This document shows, piece after piece, positions 1 through 8,120 of a DNA stretch of 64,000 bases (positions are counted from its first letter, which is position 1; every line of letters starts with the position of its first letter). Position numbers and translations under genes: made by a program. The notes beneath the pieces are model-generated. The model did no database searches. It had not been told where the DNA came from and worked only from the letters and a program-made list of their open reading frames with translations. Origin of the DNA: Roseovarius halotolerans (GTDB lineage: Bacteria > Pseudomonadota > Alphaproteobacteria > Rhodobacterales > Rhodobacteraceae); NCBI RefSeq assembly GCF_900172255.1, contig NZ_FWFU01000001.1, forward strand, positions 310,001 through 374,000, in the 5' to 3' direction.

Positions 1-564
1 GGATCGGACGAGATGTGGGAATATGACCCGGCCGGGTTGCGCATCCTGTTGCGTTCGGCCTGGTCGGTGCTGGGCAGCCGCACGCGCAAGGCGGCGGAGG
101 CGCGCTACGAAGAGGCCGTGGGCGCGGCGGCGGGAGTGCTTTATCGCGGGTTCGGACCGGCGGTCGAGGGAGTCCGGCTGGGCGTGCCTGATGTGCCCGA
201 ACACCCAGCGCCGGTGGCCCTGGCGCAGACGATCGCGCTTGATTTCAACGATAGCTGGTGGGCCGCCTGGTGGCGGCGCACGCGCGGCTACAAGGCTTTC
301 GCCAAGCAGTTCCGCCAGTTGATCATCGGTGAAACCGAAGACTTCATGACCCAGATGACCGATATCCAGACCCGTGACATCCGCGCCGGTATTCTGGCGG
401 GGCTTGGCGCGTTCTTCGATCAGCAGCAGGATATCCTGATGGAACTCGGCGCAGGCGCAGAAGGTCGGGACGATGTCGGCGCGCTGTTCGGGACGGGCGA
501 CGAACAGGCCCGGCGCGAGGCGCTGAACGGCGCGCTAACGATCCTCGAACGGCATGTCGCATGA
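1..564 (+). CDS. C-terminal part of a dynamin-like family protein (5' end outside window)
   Basis: The reading frame is open from the first base of the window, so this is probably the end of a longer gene; an ATG at 13 exists but has no clear ribosome binding site in view. The visible 187 residues are helical, with alternating charged and hydrophobic stretches, a Trp-rich patch (SWWAAWWRR, about residue 80) and no GTPase motifs. It overlaps the next gene, a dynamin-type GTPase, by ATGA, which implies translational coupling. I infer that it is the stalk/tip part of a bacterial dynamin-like protein, since such proteins often occur as adjacent pairs. The family call depends mainly on context, because the diagnostic GTPase domain would lie upstream of the window. 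Confidence 0.45.
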   Translation, partial: GSDEMWEYDPAGLRILLRSAWSVLGSRTRKAAEARYEEAVGAAAGVLYRGFGPAVEGVRLGVPDVPEHPAPVALAQTIALDFNDSWWAAWWRRTRGYKAFAKQFRQLIIGETEDFMTQMTDIQTRDIRAGILAGLGAFFDQQQDILMELGAGAEGRDDVGALFGTGDEQARREALNGALTILERHVA

Positions 565-1496
565 CAGGGGAGGCAATTTTGACAACCGCAGCAGAAGAAT
601 CCGGCAAGATGCCCGCCCGCAAACCGCGGCTGGCATTGATGGGGGAATTCAGCGCGGGCAAGAGCACCCTCAGCAACATGCTGTTGGGAGGCAGAGCTCT
701 GCCTGTGCGGGTGACGGCCACGCGCTTGCCTCCGATCTGGATCTCATATGGGCCGGATTCGGTGGTGGCGGTGTCGCATGACGGAGAAGAGCGTGCGCTG
801 AGCATCGCGGAGCTTGCGCATGTGTCGCTGGAGGACACGAAGTTCATCCGCATGCAGATGGTGGCCGACACGCTCGAGATCTGCGACCTCATCGACATGC
901 CCGGCATTTCCGATCCAAACATGGCGGCGGAGGTCTGGCAATCGCTGATCGACGAGGTCGACAGCGTGGTCTGGTGCACCCATGCCACGCAGGCCTGGCG
1001 GCAATCCGAGGCCGCGGTCTGGGAGGAAATCGCAGGTGCTACCAACGGACGCAACCTGCTGCTGGTCACGCAGATCGACAAGCTGCGCAAGGGGCGTGAA
1101 CGTGGGCGGGTGATGTCACGCGTCGGGAAGGAAACCGAAGGTCTGTTCGAGGCGATCTATCCCATATCGCTGACAGGTGCGATCGAGGCGGGCGAGGACG
1201 CTGCGCTTTGGCAGGAGAGCGGCGCGGCGGATTTCGTCGAGCATCTGGTCGAGCTGCTGCTGAGTGCCGAGACCGGTCAGCGCGCCGCAAGCCCGCGCGC
1301 CGACGGCGCCGACCGGGCGACGACGGGCGCCGAGATCGTCCAGATGTCGCGGCGCGCAACGGTTGAGGACGAGAGTGCGCAGGATGATGTGGCGGAGGAC
1401 GGACCACGGGTCAGGCCCAAGCGGGTGCAGCCCCCGGTTGATCAGCCAAGGCGCTCGCGACGGCCCGCGCGGCGAGAGGCGGCGGATGGTGGCTGA
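561..1496 (+). CDS. Small dynamin-type GTPase
   Basis: A 311-residue GTP-binding protein. The P-loop GEFSAGKST is at residues 28-36, the G3 motif DMPG follows IDLCDLI-type hydrophobics near residue 113, and the G4 motif is TQIDK near residue 172. The GEFSAGKST form is typical of the dynamin_N/bacterial dynamin-like group rather than of translation GTPases. The last 70 residues are rich in Arg, Asp and Glu and look disordered. The protein is much shorter than a full dynamin-like protein (600 residues or more) and lacks an obvious stalk or membrane segment. It starts inside the stop codon of the upstream gene (ATGA), so the two are probably made together and may form a heteromer. A role in membrane remodelling is inferred from the family only. 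Confidence 0.75.
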   Translation: MTGEAILTTAAEESGKMPARKPRLALMGEFSAGKSTLSNMLLGGRALPVRVTATRLPPIWISYGPDSVVAVSHDGEERALSIAELAHVSLEDTKFIRMQMVADTLEICDLIDMPGISDPNMAAEVWQSLIDEVDSVVWCTHATQAWRQSEAAVWEEIAGATNGRNLLLVTQIDKLRKGRERGRVMSRVGKETEGLFEAIYPISLTGAIEAGEDAALWQESGAADFVEHLVELLLSAETGQRAASPRADGADRATTGAEIVQMSRRATVEDESAQDDVAEDGPRVRPKRVQPPVDQPRRSRRPARREAADGG

Positions 1497-1529
1497 GCCG
1501 TTTGAAATCTATCCGGCAGGAGCAGGCGC

Positions 1530-1907
1530 ATGATCCATTCGGAGCGTCTTGATGCGATGCGCGCAGATATCGCGGGATGTTCGCTGGTGTCCTTTGGCGA
1601 TCTTCAGACCGCGCTTGCGCTGCGCACCAGTTCCGCAGCGCCCTGTCCGCGTGAAAAGCTCGACGAGATTTTCGCCCAGGCGGTGGCCAGCTTTGCCGCG
1701 GCGGACAAGCTGGCGCAGGACATGGCGCAAGGCGGTGAACCGGCCGAAGATACGCTGGTGATGACGCCGCGCGACCTGCGGGTTTTCGTGCGTTCGCAAA
1801 GCAATGGCGCGGATGTGGTCTGCGCGGTGGGTGACAGCCACGAGGCGGTTCCGGCAATGATAGCATCGGCGCGCGAGCTGTTGCGCGTCGCGGCAAGGGG
1901 CGGCTGA
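1530..1907 (+). CDS. Small protein, possibly Roadblock/LC7-like
   Basis: A 125-residue cytoplasmic protein in the GTPase operon, 33 bp after the GTPase gene and overlapping the next gene by TGATG. The second half has the beta-strand/helix pattern of a Roadblock/LC7 domain: a strand DLRVFVRSQS, a second strand ADVVCAVGDS, then a helix EAVPAMIASARELL. Roadblock proteins commonly act as partners of small GTPases, which fits the neighbourhood, but the match is by pattern only and no diagnostic residue was found. A stand-alone hypothetical protein is the alternative. No signal peptide or membrane segment is visible. Confidence 0.45.
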   Translation: MIHSERLDAMRADIAGCSLVSFGDLQTALALRTSSAAPCPREKLDEIFAQAVASFAAADKLAQDMAQGGEPAEDTLVMTPRDLRVFVRSQSNGADVVCAVGDSHEAVPAMIASARELLRVAARGG

Positions 1908-2704
1908 TGAGACGCATGATGCACGCCAGACCGACGCCGGATCGCGACGCCGCCAGACGCTTGCGCGAGAAGCTGATGCGCCTGTCGGCGAACGCTGCGG
2001 AACTTCTGGAGGAGCGTGACGAAACCGCGTCTGATTCCGCGTCACTCTTGCGGCTGTTGACGCGAGAGATCGACGATGCGGTCCTGCCGCGTTCATTCGC
2101 GCTGATGGCGCAGGGGCAGGAGCAGGCTAGGCTGACCATGTCGAACAGGCGCCTTGCCGCGTTTGACCTTGCCGGAGCGGTGCCGACGGATGCGGCCCAG
2201 CCCCCGGATTCGGAAACCGCCGCGCAGGTCCATGCGGAACGGCTCAAGCGGCTTGTAGACAAGGGGTGGGTCTTGTCGCTGCGTGCGATCGGCCCGGCCC
2301 TGGGCGCGGACCGGGGCGGCGCGGCAAGCTGCTCGGCACGCCAGCTTGCTGCGGCCGTGATCGCGCTGGATACGGAGATCCGGCTGGAGGGCGTGTTGCG
2401 TGCGCTGCGTGCGCGCGCTCTTGCCTGGGCGATGTGCGGGGACCGGGATGATATGCGCAGCGAAGGGCCGGGCGAACTGATCGACGTTCTGTCTGCATTG
2501 GCCGGAGATTGCGCATTGCCCTGCCAGGTTGGGGGCAAGGCGCCGCGCTGCACGATCCTGTCGTTGCCCGGTGCGCGCCACCTGTTGATCGCAGCGGACG
2601 GCGCGGATTGTCTGCTGTTGGTGGTGAACGAAAGCGATCTGGCGCCCGCGATGCAGGTTTGGCGCGAGATCTATGGATCCGGCAACGGCGGCGTCGCTAC
2701 GTGA
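1907..2704 (+). CDS. Hypothetical protein of the GTPase operon
   Basis: I do not recognise the family. The 265-residue product starts within the stop codon of the preceding gene (TGATG) and is the last gene of the operon. Residues 15-60 form a charged helix likely to be a coiled coil. The middle is Ala/Arg-rich, and the C-terminal 80 residues alternate beta strands and helices (CTILSLPGARHLLIAADGADCLLLVVN). That region resembles the preceding small protein in its strand pattern, so the two may share a profilin/Roadblock-like fold, though this is weak. No transmembrane segments are seen. Co-transcription with the dynamin-type genes is the only functional hint. Confidence 0.55.
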   Translation: MRRMMHARPTPDRDAARRLREKLMRLSANAAELLEERDETASDSASLLRLLTREIDDAVLPRSFALMAQGQEQARLTMSNRRLAAFDLAGAVPTDAAQPPDSETAAQVHAERLKRLVDKGWVLSLRAIGPALGADRGGAASCSARQLAAAVIALDTEIRLEGVLRALRARALAWAMCGDRDDMRSEGPGELIDVLSALAGDCALPCQVGGKAPRCTILSLPGARHLLIAADGADCLLLVVNESDLAPAMQVWREIYGSGNGGVAT

Positions 2705-2809
2705 GTTCAAATGCGGCAAGGTCGCAAATTCTCCGCAATCGCGACCCAATAATTTCGCGATGTCGCAGTAGCCTGACAAAAATCAGTTCCGGACCGGTAT
2801 TTCGACGAC

Positions 2810-4252
2810 ATGGCGCATGATATTCATTCCAAGCTAGAGAAGAATCTGGCGGGCGACACCCGCGAGCGCCAGCTGCGCCATTATGTCGAAATCACCAAGA
2901 AGCTGATCTGGCAACGGCAGGCCAGCTTCCTTGCCGCGATGCTGTTGTCGGCCTTCTATTTCGATCCGGTGATGGCATTGATGTGCTACGCGGGACTATT
3001 GTTTACAGAGGTGCTGGACCTGGTTCTGACCCGCCGGGTGCGGGCGTGGAAAGGCAACGATCCGGTTGGCGCGCGCCGTTTTCTGGCCTGGGTGATGGTG
3101 AACACGGCGCTGAGCGCGAGCATGATCTCGGTTTTCGTGCTTCTGATCGCCATACAGCAAAAGTCGGGCGATCACTTCATGCCGTTGTTCTTCCTTTTCG
3201 CGGCGGCGTTGTTCGCGGCGATGAACAACCACCAGGTCGTTCCGTCGCTGGTTTTGCGGTTGGCGATATACGGGGTCACCTTCCTGACGATTCCGATATT
3301 GGACATCGTGCGTGAGAAGCCGACTATCGATTCCTATCTCTGGCTTGAGTTCTTCACGGTGATCTTCGTTCTCTACTTCATCGTCGACTGCTCGTTCATG
3401 TTCCTCAAGCTCTACCGCAAGGGGCTCAAGCAATTGCACAAGATCAAGCTGGAGCATGATCGCGCCAAGCGGGCCTATGAGATCAAGTCGCAATTCCTGT
3501 CGACCATGAGCCATGAACTGCGCACGCCGCTCACCTCGATCAAGTTCTCGCTGGACCTGATGGATTCGGGCTGTGTGGCCAAAGTGCCGGACGATCTGAA
3601 GCCGATCCTGGATATCGCGGTCAAGAACAGCCGCCGGCTGGCCGAACTGATCAACGAGACGCTGGATCTGCAAAAGATCGAAAGCGGCGAGATGGTGTTC
3701 CGTTTCCAGAGCCTCGATATCTCGCGGGTGGTGGCGGAAAGTGTCGATGCGATCATGGCGCAGGCCAATGCCGAGGAGATCAAGGTGCGCACGGTCTTTC
3801 CCGAAGAAGACACATTGATCAACGGCGACGAGGCGCGCATCCAGCAAGTGCTGGGCAATCTTCTGTCCAATGCGCTCAAGTTCTCGCAGGCGGGTGACGT
3901 GATCACCGTGACGGTCCAGCGTCAGGACCATCGGGTGCGGGTGAGCGTAGAGGATACCGGCGCAGGCATTCCCGAGAATTGCGAGTCGCAGGTGTTCGGG
4001 CGGTTCAGCCAGGTGGATTCATCGGATCAGCGCAAGGTCGGCGGCACCGGGTTGGGGATGAATATCAGCAAGCGCATCATCGAGCGCCATAACGGCACGA
4101 TCCACTACAAGAGCCGTGTCGGCGAGGGCACCACCTTTTTCCTGGAGTTCGATCTTCACGTCCCCGACAGGGAGGAATTGGAGTTCGAGGATGAAGACGA
4201 GGCGGCGGCCGACGGGCGCCCGCGTTCGATGGCGTTCGTGCCGGGTGAATGA
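2810..4252 (+). CDS. Membrane-bound sensor histidine kinase
   Basis: A 480-residue kinase. Residues about 33-205 hold six or so transmembrane helices with short loops and no large periplasmic domain, so the signal is probably sensed within or at the membrane. A short coiled linker leads to a HisKA domain with the H-box FLSTMSHELRTP, the phosphorylated histidine being His235. A HATPase_c domain follows, with an N-box (LGNLLSNALKF), G1 (DTGAGIP) and G2 (GGTGLGMNISK). The C-terminus is acidic (EFEDEDEAAAD). There is no receiver or Hpt domain. It converges on the AHL synthase gene (15 bp between stop codons), and two response regulators lie 1-2 kb away, which are likely partners. The ribosome binding site before 2810 is weak. 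Confidence 0.9.
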   Translation: MAHDIHSKLEKNLAGDTRERQLRHYVEITKKLIWQRQASFLAAMLLSAFYFDPVMALMCYAGLLFTEVLDLVLTRRVRAWKGNDPVGARRFLAWVMVNTALSASMISVFVLLIAIQQKSGDHFMPLFFLFAAALFAAMNNHQVVPSLVLRLAIYGVTFLTIPILDIVREKPTIDSYLWLEFFTVIFVLYFIVDCSFMFLKLYRKGLKQLHKIKLEHDRAKRAYEIKSQFLSTMSHELRTPLTSIKFSLDLMDSGCVAKVPDDLKPILDIAVKNSRRLAELINETLDLQKIESGEMVFRFQSLDISRVVAESVDAIMAQANAEEIKVRTVFPEEDTLINGDEARIQQVLGNLLSNALKFSQAGDVITVTVQRQDHRVRVSVEDTGAGIPENCESQVFGRFSQVDSSDQRKVGGTGLGMNISKRIIERHNGTIHYKSRVGEGTTFFLEFDLHVPDREELEFEDEDEAAADGRPRSMAFVPGE

Positions 4253-4267
4253 AACGCGCGGCGCGTG

Positions 4268-5011
4268 TCAGTTCATGGCCTGAACGACATTGAAAAGGAT
4301 CGCCTGGCTGTAGGTTCCATCGGTGCGGAAACGCGGTCCGATGGGCACGGCCCGCAGGTCAAGCCGACGCAGCCAGCGTGACCAGATCGCAGGCACGATA
4401 CCAATGACATGCGATGCGCCAAGCTCGCGGGCGGTGGTGATCAATTGGTTCACGAGAACCTGCTGGATTTCCATGCGCCGCTGCGCGGGCACATGTTCGG
4501 TGATGAACACGCGCGCCGCTTCCCAGACCCTGGGATCGACGGGCGCATCCATGAACAGCACGTCGCGCGGCATGTTTTCGAGGATGCCGCGCTGTGCGTC
4601 GCGCAGCATGTAGCTGTAGGTGCCACAACGCGCTGTTGTCGGCGAGAGCCGGATGCCGGCCAGGATTTCGCCGAATTCGTGGACGATGATCCAGCGGCAC
4701 TGGGGCGTGTCGTACTGATCGAACTCCATGCCGTCGGCTTCGTAGATCTGCCAGTCGAGCTGATCTATGAAAACGCGCTTTCTTGCCTTGAGGTAATTGA
4801 CCAGAAGCTCCCCGTACTGATGCATGTTCTGAAACGAGAGGCTCGTGGCGCGCACATGCTCTGCCCTCTCGACCTGTCGGTTGGCACGGATCAGGGATCG
4901 TTTCTTCTCGCGGCTGCTGACAGCATCGCGGAGCGCTTTGCCGTCGGAGGGCAGTTCGGGAAATACCGTTGCCGCAGAAGTTGTGTCTGATGGAACTCTG
5001 AAATTCTTCAT
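4268..5011 (-). CDS. LuxI-family acyl-homoserine lactone synthase
   Basis: Makes an N-acyl-homoserine lactone signal from S-adenosylmethionine and an acyl carrier. The 247 residues carry the LuxI core: the Arg/Phe/Trp cluster in RKRVFIDQLDW, the Glu-Asp-Asp set in MEFDQYD, the Arg in GIRLSPT, and the later Glu/Arg pair in WEAARVF. The N-terminus is about 50-60 residues longer than in typical LuxI proteins and is charged; a Met just before HQYGELL could be an alternative start. No luxR gene is adjacent. Its neighbours are a convergent histidine kinase and, upstream on the same strand, a response regulator gene. The acyl chain cannot be predicted from sequence. Confidence 0.9.
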   Translation of the reverse strand: MKNFRVPSDTTSAATVFPELPSDGKALRDAVSSREKKRSLIRANRQVERAEHVRATSLSFQNMHQYGELLVNYLKARKRVFIDQLDWQIYEADGMEFDQYDTPQCRWIIVHEFGEILAGIRLSPTTARCGTYSYMLRDAQRGILENMPRDVLFMDAPVDPRVWEAARVFITEHVPAQRRMEIQQVLVNQLITTARELGASHVIGIVPAIWSRWLRRLDLRAVPIGPRFRTDGTYSQAILFNVVQAMN

Positions 5012-5332
5012 GGCCTGCGCCCAAATATGTCTTTTTAGTGGCTATTATGAGACATGGTGGTGCAATTATGCCAGTCCTTTTTCGCGTTGCAGCGACAATT
5101 CGCGTGAATTTTTTGAAATTGTTCAACATTTACGCGAGTTGCGCCGTCGGTTGACGATGCGTAAGGCTGCATCTGTAAGGATTCAAAAGGAAAATATGCC
5201 GTTCATGCGCATGCACCGCGCCACGCTGAGTCGGCGTGCGGGCATGGCAAGAATGTCGATTCGGAGGAAAAACCGCCAGCGCACCCCCGCTCGAAGCGGG
5301 CGGGGGAGAGAGGGAAAACGGGCCGGGCCGGT
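5012..5332. other. Intergenic region upstream of the AHL synthase gene
   Basis: About 320 bp without a supportable gene. It is AT-rich between 5030 and 5135, as expected for a promoter of the AHL synthase gene, and contains the inverted repeat listed separately. Near 5285-5307 a GC-rich hairpin (CCCGC / GCGGG within a run of C and G) lies just after the 3' end of the response regulator gene on the minus strand and may stop its transcripts, although it lacks a clean T-tract. Confidence 0.5.
5101..5136. promoter_or_regulatory. Imperfect nested palindrome upstream of luxI homologue
   Basis: The outer arms CGCGTGAA (5101-5108) and TTTACGCG (5129-5136) pair at 7 of 8 positions. Nested inside are TTGAA (5113-5117) and TTCAA (5122-5126). 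The element is centred about 105 bp upstream of the AHL synthase start codon. It could be the binding site of a LuxR-type or other dimeric regulator. It does not match a specific lux box that I can name. Confidence 0.35.
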
Positions 5333-6421
5333 TCAGGCTTTGCGCGTCAGCATCTTGCGGGGCGGCCAGCTGACGTCGCGGTCGCGGATCTCGTCATTGA
5401 AGAGCGCGCGATAGCCGCGTGCCTCGAGATGCGAAAGCTCGTCCTTGAGGTAGAGACTGCCCAGATGTTTGGTCGGAACGTTGTCGAGCGAATGCTCGAT
5501 ATTCTTGGATTCAACGCTTTTCACCGCCGCATGAAGCGCGAAAAGGGCATCGGATGACAGGCGGGGATTGACCTTGACGGGTGTTCCCAGAACGTAGCGG
5601 ATACGCGATTGCGCGATCGCCTCGCGGGGTTTGACCTGACCCACCGCACGGCGCATCGCCGCCTGAAGCTTGACGTTGAGCAGCGCGTTGGCCGCAGAAT
5701 AAGCTACCAGGAAGATTCCGCGCCCGCGATAGGAGAACATCGCGTCCATCCCCTTGAGGCTGGCCGAAAGCACCTTGGCGAAGGCAAAGAGCGACTCGGC
5801 GAACTGGTCGGCGGTAAGGTTGTCCTGCAACTGCTCGAAATTCGATATCTTCAACGCGCTGACGCAAAAGCGGCGACGACCGCTTTGAGCGCGTTTGACG
5901 CAGAAATTTTCGAAGGCGAGGTATTCGACCAGCCGTGGCAGATCCTGTTTCTCAAGCTGGCGGGCAAGCTCTGCGTCCGAGGCCTTAACCGAGCGGGCCT
6001 CGACCCGCTGGTAGCCGTCAAAGTGAATATCGGGCTTGTGAAAGGCCAGGTCGGTGCGTTGCCATGTCCGCAGCTTCTCGCGCAGTTCCTGAAAATCGAA
6101 CGGCTTGTTGAGGTAGTCCGATGCGCCGGCCGCAAAAGCGTTGTCGAGATAATGTTTCTGCGACATCGCGGTCAGCATGATGATCGGCGTTGCCGAGAAG
6201 CGCGGGGTGTTGCGCACATTGCGGCAGAGTGTGATGCCGTCCAGTTCGGGCATCTGGATGTCGAACAAAAGGCAATCGAAGGCCGCGTCCTCATGGGTGA
6301 GGATGTTCATCGCTTCGATGCCGGACTGCGCCGTGACGATTTCGTGGTTGTCGCTGACTGTCAGAGACCGCTCGATCAGTTCCACGAACGAATCGTCGTC
6401 GTCAACGGTGAGGATTTTCAT
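5333..6421 (-). CDS. Response regulator with degenerate GGDEF-like output domain (copy 1)
   Basis: I place the start at 6421 because the next 120 residues form a complete receiver domain (MKILTVDDDD, phospho-acceptor Asp54 in FDIQMPELDG, Lys in NKPF), whereas the longer upstream frame adds an unrelated tail. The product has 362 residues. After a linker with YLAFENF, residues 180-310 have the strand-helix-helix-strand order of a GGDEF domain: a strand FCVSALKISNFEQL in the place of the substrate-binding strand, then SYRGRGIFLV near residue 230, where RYGGDEF would be expected. Catalytic acidic residues are missing, so it is unlikely to make c-di-GMP and may bind a nucleotide or a protein. It is divergent from a paralogue at 6906-8054. 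Confidence 0.8.
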   Translation of the reverse strand: MKILTVDDDDSFVELIERSLTVSDNHEIVTAQSGIEAMNILTHEDAAFDCLLFDIQMPELDGITLCRNVRNTPRFSATPIIMLTAMSQKHYLDNAFAAGASDYLNKPFDFQELREKLRTWQRTDLAFHKPDIHFDGYQRVEARSVKASDAELARQLEKQDLPRLVEYLAFENFCVKRAQSGRRRFCVSALKISNFEQLQDNLTADQFAESLFAFAKVLSASLKGMDAMFSYRGRGIFLVAYSAANALLNVKLQAAMRRAVGQVKPREAIAQSRIRYVLGTPVKVNPRLSSDALFALHAAVKSVESKNIEHSLDNVPTKHLGSLYLKDELSHLEARGYRALFNDEIRDRDVSWPPRKMLTRKA

Positions 6422-6905
6422 CGGCTGCCCTGTGTATTCTGGAGGATAGAAAAACTGGAACTCGCAACCGCAACGCGCATGCTGCACGCTCGCATCCGAA
6501 TCTGGATTTTCTTTGCGCAAATTGCGGTAGAACTTAGGTCATCCCCAATGCGAGGGCATCGGCACAGCCGGGGCCGCGCGATGCCAGCGCGTGCCGTATG
6601 GCCGCCGGCATGGTCGTTTAAGGGGTTTTTGCAGGGTTTGCACGCAGCTTGAGTTGCATCCACAGGATATTCTGCAAGCACGAGTGGTATTGCGCGGCTA
6701 TCAGGCGATCGGGAAAAAGAGGCGTGTTCGCACCGCTGTAATTCTACCTTGGGGTGCATGCAGGAGAGCGCCACGCCATAATTTGGTCGATTTCATTTAG
6801 TATTGGTTAACGCGTGTGTTGGTGCGCGCCCATCTGCCTTTCTGCTGGGGTGCCGCCGTGGGTTCTGTAGGCAGCCAACTTCGGACCAAACTGGAGGCCG
6901 ACGGA
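6422..6905. promoter_or_regulatory. 484-bp divergent regulatory region between two response regulators
   Basis: No gene is supported here. The region separates the two paralogous response regulators and should hold both promoters. It contains the CtrA-like element at 6796-6811 and a good ribosome binding site for the right-hand gene (GGAGG at 6893-6897, 8 bp before its ATG). The in-frame GTG at 6816 would add 30 residues before the receiver domain and is rejected as the start. Confidence 0.5.
6796..6811 (+). promoter_or_regulatory. CtrA-like box
   Basis: TTTA at 6796-6799, then 7 bases, then TTAAC at 6807-6811. The CtrA consensus of alphaproteobacteria is TTAA-N7-TTAA(C), so there is one mismatch. 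It lies about 95 bp upstream of the response regulator gene at 6906. The element is short and could occur by chance, but in this GC-rich DNA such AT-rich half-sites are uncommon. Confidence 0.4.
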
Positions 6906-8054
6906 ATGAAGATTCTGCTGGTTGACGATGACGAAAGCATTCTGGCGCTGCTGAAGCAGTATCTGAGCGCGTCCTGCGGACACGACGTTTCGGCCTGTGC
7001 TGGCGGCGTTGCTGCGCTGGAGCTGCTGGAACGGACGGATGAGCCGTTCGATTGCTTCATCCTGGACATCCAGATGCCGCAGATCGATGGGATCGTGCTG
7101 TGCAAGCGCATCCGTGAGATCCCGCGTTATAGCAACACCTCGATCATCATGCTGACCGCAATGACACAGCTCGATCACCTTGACCGGGCGTTTGCGGCGG
7201 GGGCCAACGACTACATCACCAAGCCGTTCGAGCTGGGCGAACTGAGCGCGCGTATCAGGAGCAGCCAGCGTTTCGCCCAAGAGCAGGCCGAAAACGCAGG
7301 CGCAGCGGAGGATGCTGAACGTGGGTCGTCGGATCCGCAGGCGACCACGGACCAAGCGTCCGCCGACCTGTCCGAGACATCCGAGGGCAATGCCTTTCTC
7401 GATGTGATCGACATTCACAATGTCGACCGGGTCCTGGGCTATACCGCCTTTGAAAATTACATCATGCAATTGCCGCGCTTCGGCATGTTCCTGTCGTCGA
7501 TCTGTTCGATCCGCATCCTGAACGCCGAAAAGGCCCACAAGCTCTGCTCGGATGAGCAGTTCCAGAAGATGCTCCAGGCGGTGGCCGGGGTGATCTCGGA
7601 CACGATGAAGCGCGACAGCTGTTTCATTTCCTATCGCGGCGCGGGTGTGTTCCTGTGCATTCAGAACGGGCGCAGCGCGCTTGGTCGCGACGACATCGAA
7701 CAGCCGCTCAATCGCCGGCTTCAACTGGCGCTGGCGCAGCTTCCGGTCGATGTGCCTCTGGAATTGGCGGTCGGCAAACAGCATCCGCTGCGTTGGGTGA
7801 CCAAATCGGGCGCGTTGCGGGTTCTGTTCAATGCTGCCCGCAGCGCCGACGAGTCGACCGAAGGGCCCGTGCCCGAGATGCAGCGCGATACCACCCTTGT
7901 CGATTTCGAGGAGCGCCGCAACGTGCGCAGCGAACGCGCCGATGGCGCAAGCGGTACCCAATGTTACAAATCGCTGCTCAACGAGCTGCTGGTTGAGGAG
8001 GAGGTCTATCCGCGCCACCTCAACAAGATCAGCAAGGGCAACGGCGGCACCTGA
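6906..8054 (+). CDS. Response regulator with degenerate GGDEF-like output domain (copy 2)
   Basis: The start at 6906 is chosen because GGAGG lies 8 bp upstream and the receiver domain begins at once (MKILLVDDDE). Asp54 in LDIQMPQIDG is the phosphorylation site, and Lys in TKPF completes the receiver. A polar linker (residues 125-165) follows, then YTAFENY and a domain paralogous to that of the divergent gene. That domain contains SYRGAGVFLC near residue 242 in place of RYGGDEF, and the signature and metal-binding acids are absent. The C-terminal 60 residues are charged. The 382-residue protein is probably the second output of the nearby membrane kinase. Retention of SYRG.G.FL in both copies suggests a conserved, non-cyclase function. 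Confidence 0.8.
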   Translation: MKILLVDDDESILALLKQYLSASCGHDVSACAGGVAALELLERTDEPFDCFILDIQMPQIDGIVLCKRIREIPRYSNTSIIMLTAMTQLDHLDRAFAAGANDYITKPFELGELSARIRSSQRFAQEQAENAGAAEDAERGSSDPQATTDQASADLSETSEGNAFLDVIDIHNVDRVLGYTAFENYIMQLPRFGMFLSSICSIRILNAEKAHKLCSDEQFQKMLQAVAGVISDTMKRDSCFISYRGAGVFLCIQNGRSALGRDDIEQPLNRRLQLALAQLPVDVPLELAVGKQHPLRWVTKSGALRVLFNAARSADESTEGPVPEMQRDTTLVDFEERRNVRSERADGASGTQCYKSLLNELLVEEEVYPRHLNKISKGNGGT

Positions 8055-8120
8055 ATCCGGGCATTTTTGGCATGCGCTTTGCGTATGGCCGCGGCGCGCC
8101 GCAGCGGCTATGGATTCTTC

